Assembly (NCBI RefSeq): GCF_000276665.1
Contig: NW_004955501.1
Location: 5,446,704 to 5,510,703 of the forward strand
Length of the DNA: 64,000 nucleotides
Origin: Chinchilla lanigera
Lineage: Eukaryota > Chordata > Mammalia > Rodentia > Chinchillidae
Direction: 5' to 3'
Part shown: positions 10,046 to 22,569 of the stretch, one piece after another
Layout: the number at the start of each line of letters is the position of its first letter
Position numbering within the stretch: position 1 is the first letter of the stretch
The notes under the pieces: generated by a model
Seen by the model: only the letters and a program-made list of their open reading frames with translations
What the model was told of the DNA's origin: nothing
The model's database searches: none
Made by a program: the position numbers and the translations under genes

Positions 10046-12360
10046 AAAGTATAGCTACTCATGAATAAATAAAAACAGGAAAGAAAAAATTGAAGCAAAA
10101 AAAATATTTCTCTGTAATTTCAAGTCTGTGGTTATCTTTTGGAGTCTACATTTTTGTGATAGCATCCAATTCAGGGTGTGTTTCTGCTATCACTGGTAGA
10201 AAAAGAAGGCAGACAGAGCCCAAATCCATGCTGAATGATCCACCAAGCCTGCAGTATGATTAAAGTGGGGTCTGAGATAATTCCAGCAAGCCTGCAGTAG
10301 GGATAGGGTGGGGTGCTGATTCTGCTGCTTTCAGATGGTCAGGTTGATCCTGGCCTCTGATTGTGGGACTGAAGCCCCTTTGTTCAGCCCACAACACTCT
10401 GGGTGTCTCTTGCTGGACTGATCTTGGTTCCCTGACCCTGGATATTTCCCATGGTTGTCTCTCTAGGGAGCCTTGAGATGAAGGCAACCCATAGCTGCTC
10501 CCTAAAATGTCATCTGGCCAAGCACTCTGTTCAGGGAACATGGCAGTTGCTTGGACTACAGTCATTCACCAGCTGTTGTAGTTCACAGCATCCACTGCTC
10601 AGATCCACTGGTGCGTTTCTTCTAGGAGGCCTCTAGAGTCACCCTGCCCTCACTGTGTCTACAGATTTGAGCCTCCTCTCTCATGCCATGAGCCAGGGAG
10701 AAAGTACACTTTGCCACTTCTTTGTGCGCTGAGGTCTATCTCTTCACTTTCTCTGTGGTCTCCAATTTTCCCCTCAGATCCTTCCTGGGACCTGGGGATC
10801 CACTGTCCTCTTTTTATTTCCTCGCAGAGTTGTTATATTCCAGTGTCTGGATTCTGAATCTTGGAGAAGTTGATTTGTTGCTGTTTACTACCCCACCTCT
10901 TCCAATATTTTTCTTTAAGAGATAAGCAATTTCTCCAAAGTTCCTCCTGCTCACATATAAACAGACACCTCCTCCTCTCCTCAGCCCAAAAGCAGTGACA
11001 GAACATCCAGACGTGGCCCCTAGAGGCAGAGCTCGGTTTCCTTTCCACTGGAAAGTGGAGGATGAGCTGAAAAATGATAAAGCAAGTGTGGAGATATGCA
11101 TGATCTCTCTGTGTTCCCCCACCCTCTGTTCCTTACTATAAAAGATCCTTGCCTGCCTCTACACTGGGAGATGGTGATTTTGAGGCAAATGGATCCTTAC
11201 CTCCTTGGAACAAGCTTTAAAGAAATCCTTTTGCCTTTTACCAAAATATGTGACTCCTCTGACTTAGCAACAGCAAGCAAATGAACATGAGCATATAAAC
11301 CAAAGCAGCTGGTAACTCTCTCACCAATAAACTCACAAGCAAACAGAGACAAAGTTAATTAAATGATGCCCATACAAGCATATATGAAATTGCCAGCACA
11401 TATTAGTAACTGAAATCAAAAGATCAAACAGAAAAATATTATAAACACTTAAGGTCCTCTTACTTGGAGTAGAAAAATATTAAAGTCCCTAGTTTGATAT
11501 ATAATAAAGAAAACAGAGGAAAGAAGTCAGAAAGCCAAGAGGTAAGGGAGGCATGTTTAGAGAAAAAGAAACTGACAGCCGTCACCACAGCTTATACTAT
11601 CTGGGAAAGAAGTTGAAGACAATGTTGTAAATCACACAAACGAAAGCAACATTGATGAGCTTTCATCTGGACAGTGAGAGAAAGGCAGCTCTGCCAGTAG
11701 TGCATCACCATCATCTGAGACTACTGAGAAAACAGGTTCATTCAGCTAAACAAGTTATAATTGAGAATCAATACAGAACAGGTTCTGTTTAAATAAACTC
11801 AAGGGCTTGCCTGAACAACCCTGTTAATGTCATGCTGTATTTTGTTAATGATATTCAGCATAAAAACTCTGTTGAAAAATTGGGCCTTGTAAAATTTTGT
11901 TTTAAAGAAGTATTTGTTGTGATGATAGCTACAGCACACAGCATTTGATTGTCATAATAAATCTCATCTTCCATGAGAAGAAACAAATACTGAGAAAACG
12001 AATCCATGCTCAAGGTCCTAAATCTACAGAGCAGCTGTGAAAGTGCTATCAGTTTCTAATGTGGGCACACATATCAGGATATCATCAGAGTCTGGGAATT
12101 ACAGGTAGGGGAAATAGCATGCATCTACATGGGCTTTCTGATAGACCTGGAATACTAGGGACCCATCAGGGAAGGATGTTGTTAGAGTAGATGTGAAAGG
12201 GTGGGATTTTGGCTATTCTAGAACCATGATACAGACCAGCCCTAAAACCCTGATGCTCAGTAACCTCACCAGCAAGCTCATATTTGAGCACTGTACTAGA
12301 CAGACAGAAAAAAGATGCAGGCAGGAGAGGTACCCCAAGTAACATGCTCATAAGCATCCT
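10046..12360. other. Unassigned
   Basis: Single-copy-looking sequence. Several overlapping 60-102-codon ORFs lie at 10.26-11.28 kb on both strands, without recognisable domains; GC content is slightly higher at 10.3-10.7 kb. No splice-bounded exon could be supported. Confidence 0.4.
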
Positions 12361-12364
12361 AGAA

Positions 12365-12500
12365 TAGGTATTACGCTTCCTATTCTAAAGGTAAGAAAAT
12401 TGAGGCTGAGAGGCATTCCAAATTTTGCACAAAGTCACATTTCTGCAAACTAATTAAGACAGGATAGAAACGCAGATCCATTTGGCTACTATGCCCAAGT
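12365..12500 (-). repeat. MIR SINE, antisense
   Basis: The plus strand shows the reverse of MIR: 'aaggtaagaaaattgaggctgagag', 'aaagtcacat', ending near 'gatccatttggctac'. Old and diverged. Confidence 0.6.
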
Positions 12501-12779
12501 CTATCAATGATACAAATGGCCACTGAGAAGAAAAAGGACACTCTATGTAAGGAGAAAATGGGACCACGAACTAAGCTGAATAAAAGATGAGTTCATGTGC
12601 AGAAAGAAATCAGAAAAGAAAGTTGGAGTCAGCCTCTGAATAGTCTTTAAGCCTAGTCAGGAAGCACCTGCCTTGGAACCGCCTAGGAACCACAGAACTC
12701 TGGAAATGAGAGAAAGACCCAGGAGAGGAAGCAGCGATAATCAGCTACCTAAGGAAGGTTATCATTAAGGTGGAAAAGA

Positions 12780-12863
12780 GGGGCTGGGGATTTAGCTCAG
12801 CGGCAAAGCGCCTGCCTGGCAAGTGCAAGGTCGTGAGTTCGGTTCCCGGTACCAGAGAAAAAC

Positions 12864-12898
<35 letters not shown>
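12780..12898 (+). mobile_element. ID SINE, young copy
   Basis: A clean ID unit: GGCTGGGGATTTAGCTCAGC head, an internal promoter with an A-box-like TTAGCTCAGCGGC and B-box-like GAGTTCGGTTCC, a GGTACC end and a long A tail (about 34 A). The 13-bp duplication AAGGTGGAAAAGA is at 12767-12779 and 12899-12911. Apart from one A, the body equals the copy at 56165-56264, so both are recent. Confidence 0.97.
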
Positions 12899-12902
<4 letters not shown>

Positions 12903-12959
12903 TGGAAAAGATCAAGGGGCATGTGGACAAACTTCAAGAGAAACAAAGTTAAAATCAAT

Positions 12960-13760
12960 ACTGTCCTAAAATGTCATTTGGGTCTCAAAATATAAACATT
13001 ATTTTCTAAATTAAGAGTTTCTAAGTAACATCCTATATAATTTAATACTTGACAATTTACTGTACTAATCCCAAGAACTTAATATTTCAGAATGAATAAT
13101 CCAGTAAGTTCCTTCCAATGGAAATGGGACAGCTTTTGTCAGCTACGAGAAACATGCACCTTTCTGCCTGCCTTTTTTCCTGGCCATGATGCACCCTCTG
13201 AGAGATACATCAACATGAATAATTGCCTGCAAAGAAGTACCACCCATAGTCTCATTTCTTTGAAAGGTGAAGGTCAGCATTCTATGTTGGGCTTGGGAAG
13301 GAAAGAAATGAGAAGTACTGTCCCTTCCTGTGGCTCACAGGAAGAACAGTCACTTGGGGATGGGAGGTGCAGTCACAGGCCCTCAAGCATGTTCACCCAA
13401 AGTCCTTGTCCTCTCAATGCACATTTTTTGCCAAGAACCTCTAGCAACACTAGATTAAAAGACTCAGGATCATGGGTAGTTGTCCATCTTTCAGGATCTC
13501 TTTAAACCCTGGAGAGACATATCTTTACTGTTGCTCTAGACTCTTCATCAAGGGGTTACAAATTAGTACCTGATTTAAAGTTAACATAATTTTTGTAAAA
13601 AATAAAATAAAACTGCATATGCACAAATTTGAATTACTTTATCTTTACACTGTAAGATTAGAGCTTCCTTAAAATTTAAATGGAAGATTTTTATCATCTG
13701 GCAATATAATTATCTATATACATTTTTTTGGTTCTCAACAAGCATGGATATTTATTAAAA
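12960..13760. other. Unassigned, includes a 137-codon ORF
   Basis: A plus-strand ORF at 13092-13505 is rich in Ser, Pro and Gln and has no domain I recognise. Length alone does not separate it from chance in 64 kb of six-frame sequence. Confidence 0.35.
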
Positions 13761-13763
13761 TTT

Positions 13764-13872
13764 CTTTTTCTTTTTTTTTTTTGTTTTTTTTGTTTTTTTC
13801 CGGTACCAGGAATCGAACTCATGACCTTGCGCTCGCCAGGCGCTGTGCTGCTGAGCTAAATCCCCAGCCCCG
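13764..13872 (-). mobile_element. ID SINE
   Basis: Reverse complement of the ID unit: a T-rich tail (with TTTTG interruptions), CCGGTACC, then gagctaaatccccagcccc. The target duplication is unclear (TTAAAATTT versus GTAAAAATT around the ends), so ends are approximate by a few bases. Confidence 0.92.
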
Positions 13873-13879
13873 TAAAAAT

Positions 13880-15403
13880 TAATTGGACACATTTCTACAT
13901 TTCCCCTTTGGAATTTTAAAAATTTCAATAGAGAGGACAGGGATCTTCCCAGAGTCAGAAGAAAGACTTGAATAAATGATTTATCTCTGCCCTTTTCACC
14001 CTTAGCAGTCAGCAGCTGGGGGAGAAAGCTGATTCCCATTGCCTTTCAGTAACAAGCTACATTCTTTCCTCAACCAGCAGTTGAAGAAGTACTGCTGAAC
14101 TCCCTTTCTTTGGACACTCTTTCAACAAAAGCTGTGGCCCTTTAAGGAAATACTGAGTCTCTGTATGTGGTGCCACCCCGTGATCCAGCTGCTTGAGAAG
14201 TGGTAAAGTCTTAAATGAATTCAATGAAATTATGGCCTGTTTGTTCTGCCCTGGATCACTCCACTCACAGCTGTGTGGGTCCAAATGGAGCTGGGACCAT
14301 CATTCTTGCCCTGACATACAATCATAAATAAAGACAGAGCCTTCTGCAATACCAAAATACATTCCCTTGTAAAGTCACTCAATCAGTGGAGCAAATGAAA
14401 CTACTGCTCCAAGGTCAGGGGCAGGGAAATGAATAAAACACATCATAAACATTTTAAAATTCAGTTTAGTAAGGCATTAACCCCCAAATGCATATGCAAT
14501 TCATTTCTAGGGCCAAGTTATTTTCCTTTTTTAGGACTAAAGTCTTACAAACATAGCTGTTGAAAAACACTTGTCAAAGATGTCAAAATGTCTTTCAACA
14601 TTTAGAAGTCACCTAGGCATTATACCTGTGGGATACACGGGTGGCTGAGACTCACATTTGACAGATGCAAATGCAGAAAACTACAACTCTCATTTCACAA
14701 TCATCTAACCCAGAAATTTCCCCACTGCTCTATACTGGGATATACAGGTAGATGTCCCAAAGAAAGGAAGGAACAGGTTTGTGCTTTTTTACAATTACTA
14801 TTAAACAGGTAAGCTTTATAGATACTCTTCTAATATTTTTCTTACATCCTTAACTCACAAATGCTGTTCACAATGATTCCAGAAAGTAAGAACTCGGGGC
14901 CTATAAACTACAGGACTTCAAGCTTTATCAGTGCACCCCACCACTGCACCTTTCTAGGGAACCTGCCAGACCGTAGTTTTTATTTGAGCAAGTAGTCCTG
15001 TGTCAATTGTTTGTACCAGGAGAGAACATCAGTACCTCTAAAATTGTCTGGATGAGAGCTTTAACCAGTGTGGATGATAGTTACTAAGAATAATTACGTT
15101 CCTTTTGGAGTTGGTTTATATACAGACCATCAGTTAAGATTATGGGAACAAGAGGGGGGCGGTGCAGGAACAGAAGGGCCCAAGAAGAGAATCCAAAATG
15201 ATAATGCTAAGCCATGTTAATAATCAAGAAGTAAATATGGATCACTAACTACAGGTAGTGCAGACACAACCTGGAGCTACAAGAGATCAGAAATAATGTT
15301 CCTGCACCTAAGATAGGTCTTTTCTCCACAATGTCCGGCAGACCACTCTTTCACCCTTAGATGTCCACAGCCTTTTATCCAACTCTATTTACTCCTGCCT
15401 CCC

Positions 15404-15404
<1 letters not shown>
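13880..15404. other. Unassigned
   Basis: No gene or clear repeat. The 75-codon ORF at 14057-14284 is on the minus strand and unrecognised. Confidence 0.4.

Positions 15405-15451
<47 letters not shown>
15405..15451. repeat. (CA)n microsatellite
   Basis: About 23 uninterrupted CA units. Confidence 0.98.
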
Positions 15452-15453
<2 letters not shown>

Positions 15454-15659
15454 AAACTCATCTCTTTAGCAGTTTTATTCTCAATCACAGTATTTGGATA
15501 TGTTAGGAGACACCTTGCTTGATACAGTCACTTACTCAGAGTAATTTAGGTATTTAGTGACCATGGATGCTAAACATTCTACAGTGGACAGGAAACTTCA
15601 AAACAACAATGAATCATTTCATAGCAATGCTAGCAGAAAAATCGTTGAGAAAACTGGGC

Positions 15660-17290
15660 CCCCTCCAACATCCAAGGAAGGCAAAACTAGATAAGAAAGG
15701 CAAACTGAAGAGAAGAGGGCACACAAAATACTGTACTTACAGCTAACATCATATTTAATAGTGAGAAACTAGCTAAAATCAGGAACAAAACAAGGTTGTT
15801 CCTAGCACCAACATCATTTGAACCTTGCATTGGAAATTCTACCTAAGTCAGTAAGACAAGAAAAGAATAGATTGGGAAAAAGGAAATAGAAATATCTTTG
15901 TTGGAAGATGGCATCATCATCTATGTGTGATATTAGTGAAAGAATAGACAAGTATGTATAACAATGGAACAGAATAGAGACCAGAAAGAGAACCACATAA
16001 ATACAGTGGTCAACTAATATTTGACAGAGGAACAAATAAAATACAATGGAGTGAAGAGTCCAACAAATGAAATGAAAACAACCAGACATCTGTTTCCTCC
16101 CCCGCCAAAAAAAAAATCTGAACACAGACCTTATACCCTTTACAAAATGAATCTCAGACTTATATGTAAAACACAGAACAATAACACTATAGAAGATAGG
16201 AGAAAACCCAGGCAATCATAGCTATGGCAGTAACTTTTTAGACCACCACCAAAGGCCATTCATAAAAGAAATAACTAGTAAGCTGGACTTCAATAAATTA
16301 AAATTTTCTGCTCTCTGAAATGCACTGTCAAGAGAATAAGAAGGCAACACATAGAATGCAATTGAGTATCTTCAAAAGGCAGATACTATAAAAGACTGTT
16401 ATCCAAAATATACAACAAAAAACACTTACAATTCATAAGTAAGGAAACCACCAACCTAACTTTAAAAAGTGGGCCACAAACCTCAACAAAAAGATACATA
16501 AATCTTAAATATACATCTGATATGGTGTTCTACATCATATATTAACAGGGAAATTCAAATTAAAACAACAAGATACCACTACATACTATTAGAATGGCCA
16601 AACTGCAGAACACTAACAACAAATACTACTGAGGATGCAGAGCACTGAAACGCTTGCTCACTGCTGTTGGGAATGCAAATGGTGCAGACAACTTACAAGA
16701 TAGTTTGGAGGTTAATAAAAAACAAACTTGCTCTTGTCATATGACCCAGCAGTTGTGTTCCTTGGTATTTACCCAAAGAAGGTGAATATTAATATCCGTA
16801 CAAAAAACTGCGTACATATGTTTACAACAGCTTTATTCATAATGTCAAAACTTGACAGCAACCAAGAAGTCCTTCAGTAGGTCGATGGATAAAATGTGGG
16901 CTATCTGGATATTGGAACATTACTCAGTACTAAAAACAAAAGAGCTCTCAAATGAAAAGTCATGGAAAAACTTTAAAATGCATACTTATAAGTGAAAGAA
17001 GTCAATCAAAAAAACTACATACCATATGATCCTAACTACATGACATTCTGGAGAAGGCAAATCTATGAAAATAATTTTAAAAATAAGTGATTTTCATGGG
17101 TTTGGTGGGGAGCAAGAAAGAAATATAAACAGACAAAGCACAGAATTTTTAGGGCAGCATTATGATGTCATAATGGTGGACAGTTGCCCTTATACACTGG
17201 TCCAAATGCAAAAATGTACAGCACTGAGAATGAACTATAATGCAAATTACAGTCTTTGGAAGATTATGCTGTGCTAATATAGACTACTCA
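15660..17290 (+). pseudogene. Old L1 ORF2/3' end
   Basis: Decayed LINE-1, sense on plus. Order of recognisable blocks: the region just before the reverse-transcriptase active site ('aggaacaaaacaaggttgt', 15780s), C-terminal ORF2 text ('agaagataggagaaaaccca' near 16190), the 'gacccagcagttgtgttcc' block (16740s), the 'aagaagtccttcagtagg' block (16860s) and the 'accatatgatcctaactac' block (17020s). Many stops and indels; part of the centre is deleted. The 133-codon antisense ORF at 15814-16215 is a by-product. Confidence 0.8.
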
Positions 17291-17416
17291 ATTATAACAA
17301 ATGTGCCATTCTGGTGGGGTATGTTGATAATGGGGAAGGCTATGCATGAGTAGGAATAAGGAAATCTCTGTCTCTAGATTTTGTTTGAGCCTAAAACTGC
17401 ACACGCAGACAGACAG

Positions 17417-17419
<3 letters not shown>

Positions 17420-17459
<40 letters not shown>
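17420..17459. repeat. (AC)n microsatellite
   Basis: About 20 AC units next to an AGAC-rich edge. Confidence 0.95.
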
Positions 17460-17465
<6 letters not shown>

Positions 17466-17485
17466 TTTTTTAAAAAGACAGAAAA

Positions 17486-17570
17486 AGAGCCAGACATGGT
17501 AGTGTGTGCTTGGGAGATTGGGAGATTGAGGTAAGAGGATCACTTGAACCCAGCAGTTTGAGTCCAGCAC
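17486..17570 (+). mobile_element. B1 fragment
   Basis: 7SL-like words: 'gccagacatggtagtgtgtg', then 'gattgaggtaagaggatcac' and 'agtttgagtccagcacagc'. It lies between two AC-rich microsatellites. Confidence 0.65.
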
Positions 17571-17577
17571 AGCACCC

Positions 17578-17616
17578 ATACAGACATACATACATACACA
17601 TACATACACATACACA

Positions 17617-17648
<32 letters not shown>
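17578..17648. repeat. Complex (CA)n/(CATA)n repeat
   Basis: CATACA units pass into pure CA. This probably grew from the A-rich tail of the B1 fragment immediately upstream. Confidence 0.9.
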
Positions 17649-17650
<2 letters not shown>

Positions 17651-17849
17651 TAGAAAAACAAGGCAGTAAAAGAAGAAGCACTGTACCCCATCAGAAGTGA
17701 ATCAGTTGAGTTAAAGCTGTCAGGGATCAATTGTAGTCCGGATTCCCCTCCTTCCCTTAACCTCCAGGATTGATATTAATGGAAATCAATTCTTTATTCT
17801 CATTCCTTCTACCACGCCAAACAGTTTTGGGCTCAGTTAGCTTAACATT

Positions 17850-17968
17850 ATTATTACCATTATTTTGGTGTCTCACTGTATAACCCAAGCTAGACTGAAA
17901 TTCATGATCCTCGTGCCTCAGCTTCCCAAGTGCTGGCATTACAGGTACACGCCACCATGCCCATCTTA
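17850..17968 (-). mobile_element. B1 SINE
   Basis: Antisense B1: the plus strand reads 'tggtgtctcactgtataacc', 'cttcccaagtgctggcatta', 'caggtacacgccaccatgcc'. Confidence 0.75.
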
Positions 17969-17969
17969 A

Positions 17970-18995
17970 GTTATATCTTTTAAAGAGTGTGTCTTTATTT
18001 CCCTAATATTTTTGTTTACCCTAATAAGGATAATTCCTGAGCAGCTAATGTTGGAAATAATATCAACTGAAAATTCTTCCAGGTTGATAAAGGGCTTAAT
18101 TACTAAATCTGAGCTATAATAGGCCTGGTGGAAAATTTACTACAGAGACTCATTCTTCAGTGGATAACTCCTCAGAGGTTAAGCTTGTGAATTAATACTC
18201 TCTTATGAAACACTTTTTTGAGCCAAGTAAGGTCTTAGAGGAGGAGAGGTGAGAATTCTCCTGTTGTTTCTTCCAGATTCTTAGTAAAGCTCCAGGCAAT
18301 ATCAACAGAGACATCCTGTACAAACAAGCCTTGCCACTGAGGGTCAGGGCATGGAGAGGCCAAATAGAAAGAGACAGCTCAGCAGCCTTGGATTAAAGGG
18401 CAAATATTTTAGAGAGAGTGCATTTGATTATGTCAAATGGACCCACGGCACTTTCTGTAGCAGAAAGACACTGCAGCAAGGTAAAAAGTTCAGGAAGATA
18501 TATTCACAGGGTGATATTGTCCCAGGATGGAGAAGGTTCTTAAAATAATTTTATTTAAATGAGTTCAGGTCTTGTTATAACAAAAGCACATAATCACCAC
18601 CAATGTGGATTTCTGGGAAATAAGGATCTTTATAGACTAAAGCAGTGCATCCAACAGATGGCACTTTCTCTGATGATGACCATGCTCTGTATCTCCACTA
18701 TCCAAACGGAATCCAGTGAGACATACATGGTTATACAGCATTTGAAATAAGGCTAGTGCACTTGAAGAACTGAACTCTAATTTCAATTAATTTAAATAAA
18801 AATAGCCACATGTGACTAGTGGCTACATAATGCAGGAACAGCCTTAGACCATGGTCTGAGAAAATGACTCAAGAGATTAGCACAAGAAAACCTTTCATAA
18901 AATATTCTGATCACTTAGGAAAATACTTTCTCAGTACCTTTCCCACAACAAACACACACACAATTTGTAAGATACCACTGTATCAGAAACCACTG
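17970..18995. other. Unassigned
   Basis: Nothing recognised; two short plus-strand ORFs at 18351-18750 show no domain. 18.65-18.85 kb reads like an old repeat that I cannot name. Confidence 0.4.
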
Positions 18996-18998
18996 AAG

Positions 18999-19165
18999 TA
19001 GTGGCTCTGCAATTTTAGCACCTATCAGAATTACCTAGGGATCTTGATAAAACACAGATTATTACTCAGTTATACTGAGATTCTGATGCAGTAGGTCTGT
19101 AAATCTCTAACAAACAGCCCAGTAATTCTGATGCTGCTGGTCTATGGAGCACACCTTTTCTGTCA
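18999..19165 (+). repeat. MER5A-like hAT-Charlie fossil
   Basis: MER5A word order: 'tagcacctatcagaattacc', 'attctgatgcagtaggtctg', 'ctgatgctgctggtctatgg'. Complete or nearly complete non-autonomous copy, diverged. Confidence 0.75.
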
Positions 19166-19169
19166 GACT

Positions 19170-20112
19170 AGAAAAAAACACACCTACCAAAGCAAAGCTT
19201 CTCTCACTTGTCACCTTTCCACATGGAAAGGTCTCTTTCTCCAAGGTACACAGAATCCTCAAGCATGTTAAGTTTTGCTTAACATATTGGATTATTAGTA
19301 TGTGGAAGAATGTAAATAAACAAGGCTGTCTACAATTGCTTCTCCACATTTTAAATCCAAGTTTGAGTGCAGCTGATGCAAATTTTGTGAGCAAGTCTAG
19401 TAATCACTGGGACCAGAAACACAGAGGTAGGAACTCAAACCTGCCAGGACAGTTTATATCTAATCCCTTCACTGGGCCTTTCAGAGTCAAGCTGAGACTC
19501 TCTATTAAAATAATATAGATTACCTCAGGTCTAGGTCATAGTTATAACTTTCTTCACCATTTCAATATGTAGTATTGGAAGAATAGCAAAAGAAAAAAAA
19601 AAACAAAAACACATGCCATATTATTTTCCACATGCGTTTTATTTTCCATTCAAGGAAATATATTGAAGATAACTCATTTTCACATCCCCAAAGAAAAGAA
19701 AGAATCATAAGAGTTCTATAATAAAAGCAGATTTCCTAATCATTCTCTGGTCTTTATGTTAGTATTTTCAAAAACTTGTCTGGATCAGCAGTTATTTGGG
19801 AAGATATTTTTCTTTTGGCAATTATTCCTTTATTTTTTGATCTAACTGGGTATGACTCACTTTAAGAGATCATCTTGTCAAGTGCAGTTTGCTTGACTGC
19901 TCTTCTGAACAGCCTACCCTCTGCCTCATCCACTCTTCCTTTTCTTAACTTTGCAAAGGCAAGCCTTCATCCACAGAGGCAAAGGACAATGCTAAACATC
20001 CTACAAGGCACAGGACAGCCTACAGAAGAATTACCCATTCAAAATACTTCCAACATTGAGAATCCCTGATGCACTGTCATCTCTAGCATTGTTTTCTTTT
20101 GACCCTGTCAAT
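19170..20112. other. Unassigned
   Basis: AT-rich. Overlapping ORFs of 124 and 95 codons at 19.1-19.5 kb lie on opposite strands, partly within the MER5A copy, and are unlikely to be genes. Confidence 0.4.
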
Positions 20113-20123
20113 AAAGAATAGTT

Positions 20124-20207
20124 GGGGCTGGGGATTTAGCTCAGCAGCAAAGTGCCTGCCTGGCAAGCGCAAGCTCGTGAGTTCGGTTCCCGGTACCGGA
20201 GAAAAAC

Positions 20208-20233
<26 letters not shown>
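20124..20233 (+). mobile_element. ID SINE, young copy
   Basis: Near-consensus ID head with an intact A-box and B-box and a pure A tail of about 26. The 11-bp duplication AAAGAATAGTT is at 20113-20123 and 20234-20244. Confidence 0.97.
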
Positions 20234-20238
<5 letters not shown>

Positions 20239-20249
20239 ATAGTTCCCTC

Positions 20250-22238
20250 TATACTGCAATTTGGTTATTATATAATATTTACACAGAAACATGCAAATTA
20301 ACTCTATTTTTTATATGATGTACTTTTTATTTTTTAAAGGGAAGATATAGGGGAGCCACTAAGGAAACTGAGAGAAGCCAGCAAAACCCAGGTCATTCTT
20401 ATAATAAGAAAAACTAGCAAAGACCAGTTCCTCTCATTAACAACCTTCTGGCCCTGAGCCATGGGCTGCATTGGGCTGCTCACCTGGATGATGCTTGCAG
20501 CCGTCTCTCCCTGTTTTGCTTATCTCCAAGCATGTGCATCACTCCAGAGCAATAATGATGTGTATTTATGGGAATCTCCAGAGATCTGCAGCCCTTAATT
20601 CTCTATTTTGTTCAGTAAATTGTACTCACTACTGAGCAACATGAGTACCTAAGTACATTAGTCTTTCTGGGTACCCTCTGTCTAAGCCAGAGTAATGGTA
20701 CATTATCTAGCAAGGGCTCCACAGTATGGAACTTGGCTGCTTAAAACACTTCCATCCAGCTTTTTAGCTGAGTACTTTTTTTCTTAACTGTCTGTCCCTC
20801 TTTTTTAACCTTCCTTACTTCTGCTTACATTAATATTAATCATAATTTCCTCTTCAAGGAGTCTAAGCTCTAGAAGTTGAAAAGTTCAGAAAAGAACTGA
20901 TGTCCTTTCCACCTTTCTGGCCCCCACCTGGATTCCGAGAAGGGCGCACAGATTGTAAATTTCTCCTGCTGGTGTTGAAAATCTTAGGCACAAACACAAA
21001 CTCAAAGGCAGCTTTGGGATGTTCTCAACATTCACAGGCACTACACACACGAGGTGTGAACAGGCATGACTTCCAGTGACACTGGATGAAATAAAATGAA
21101 ATGGGCAGACCTACATGTTTTGCTATGCTATTATCCACCTAATCAGGCAACTTCAATCCCCATCAAGGTATTTTCTTCATTTAAAAAGTATTTAGTAAAG
21201 AAAAAGTTAAGGAGAGACATCCACGGAGAAGGCAAATAGTGGGAAAGGAAAACATGAGGCAGTAAAGCTAACAATATGATATGGTTTCAAGAAAAAGGCA
21301 AGCAGGTGGCATCTTCTCTTTTACAGTGCACTTGGGGAAGGCCCAACAACCTTTTCTATATGAATCATATCCTTTGCAAACTCATTAAAATTCCTCAGTT
21401 GAGATATTTCCATGCACAGAATCCATCCCATCACCTTCATAGTTTTCTTTATACTTGCTAATTTGCACGGGATCTATGAGTCAAATCAGTAAAGCTTTTG
21501 GAGCCTTTAACAGACAGGACATCCCATTGCACTAACTCCAAGAGGCAGGTAAGACAAAGTCAGAAAAACAATGGCAGGGAATGCCTTTGCCTTACCCTGG
21601 AGTAGAGGGTGTGGAAGCCTTCAAACACACTTACATCCTTATCATCCATCAGCTCCGCTGCTTTGCACCTCTTGCTCACTTCTGCATGCTGGACCACAAC
21701 TGGCTGATCACCAACTGCCAAAAACAAAAAATGAATGAATGTATTAGGCCAAAGGATTTACAACTTTAAGGCTCAAGCCACTGTTCAAGTGAATTTGTTA
21801 GAGTACACTAAGTGCTTAACACAGAGACCCAAATTTGTATAATGGCTCAAGCTGGATAAAAGTTTATTTCTGGTTCGTGAATGCATATTGGACAGGTGGA
21901 AAGTCATCAGTGGGGTGATCCTGATGCCAAGTTATTATGCACCTTTAAAACTAATTTTCAAGGTTTCTTTAGGGGTCCTTTCCATTCCAGCCACCTGGAA
22001 ATGGAATACAGCATGAAGGAACTTGCCTGGGTGGTGTCTGTGTGTGTGTGCACTGGCATGTGCATTTTTTCTCCCAAGAATGGCTCACAACATTTTCCCA
22101 ATTCCTGTCACATTCTGTTGGCAGGCTAAAACAATCATATAGCCACAACTGTTCCATGGGCTTGGCAGCTAGCACTGTTTAGAAATCTGAGTTCCACCAA
22201 CCCAACCAAGAAGACATCATTAGGTTTACAGTAGGGAG
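20250..22238. other. Unassigned
   Basis: No gene or repeat identified. The TG-rich patch near 22.04 kb is too short to call a microsatellite. Confidence 0.4.
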
Positions 22239-22239
22239 T

Positions 22240-22330
22240 TCTAGGTGACATACTAGCAAATAATCTTGACTTTGTAACTTAACAACTCTGGGTCTGAGTC
22301 TTCACATCTGTAAAATACCCTGCTTCCCTC
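22240..22330 (+). repeat. MIR fragment
   Basis: MIR-like core: 'acttaacaactctgggtctg', 'cttcacatctgtaaaatacc'. Confidence 0.5.
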
Positions 22331-22413
22331 ATAAGGTCAACATAACATTCAAAGTGAAGCAAGAGAAGTATTGCTTTGCTTCACCTGGCATCTTATGCTG
22401 ACCTTATGAGGGA
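22326..22413. repeat. Imperfect inverted repeat (hairpin)
   Basis: The left arm CCTCATAAGGTCAACATAA pairs with the right arm TTATGCTGACCTTATGAGG (22393-22411, one mismatch), and an inner pair GTGAAGCAA (22354-22362) / TTGCTTCAC (22376-22384) continues the stem. The loop is about 13 bases. It abuts the MIR fragment. Transcribed on either strand it could fold into a stem of roughly 40 bases per arm with bulges. Confidence 0.75.
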
Positions 22414-22429
22414 GGCAGGTGCATACACC

Positions 22430-22560
22430 TTCCAAGCATCTTGATAAAGTGTAAATTCTGACTTAGTAGTTTGGGAGAGGCCTGAGATTCTGCATTTTTA
22501 ATATTTTCCCAGGCCATATCCATGGTGTGGGCCTGTGGCTCCACACTGAGTAGAAAAGAG
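22430..22560 (+). repeat. MER5A-like 3' part
   Basis: Words 'aagcatcttgataaagtgta', 'gcctgagattctgcattttt' and 'gtggctccacactgag' follow MER5A order; the first part is missing. Confidence 0.5.
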
Positions 22561-22569
22561 ATCGAAGAT

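Noticed and set aside
12780..12860. tRNA gene-like sequence with A- and B-boxes
   Set aside because: A-tail, target-site duplications and many copies show an ID SINE, not a tRNA gene.
13092..13505. 137-codon plus-strand ORF
   Set aside because: No recognised domain, low-complexity composition, no splice or promoter context; within chance range for six frames of 64 kb.
15814..16215. 133-codon minus-strand ORF
   Set aside because: Antisense to a decayed sense L1.
17288..17730. Cys/Val-rich ORFs
   Set aside because: Translations of CA/TG microsatellites.
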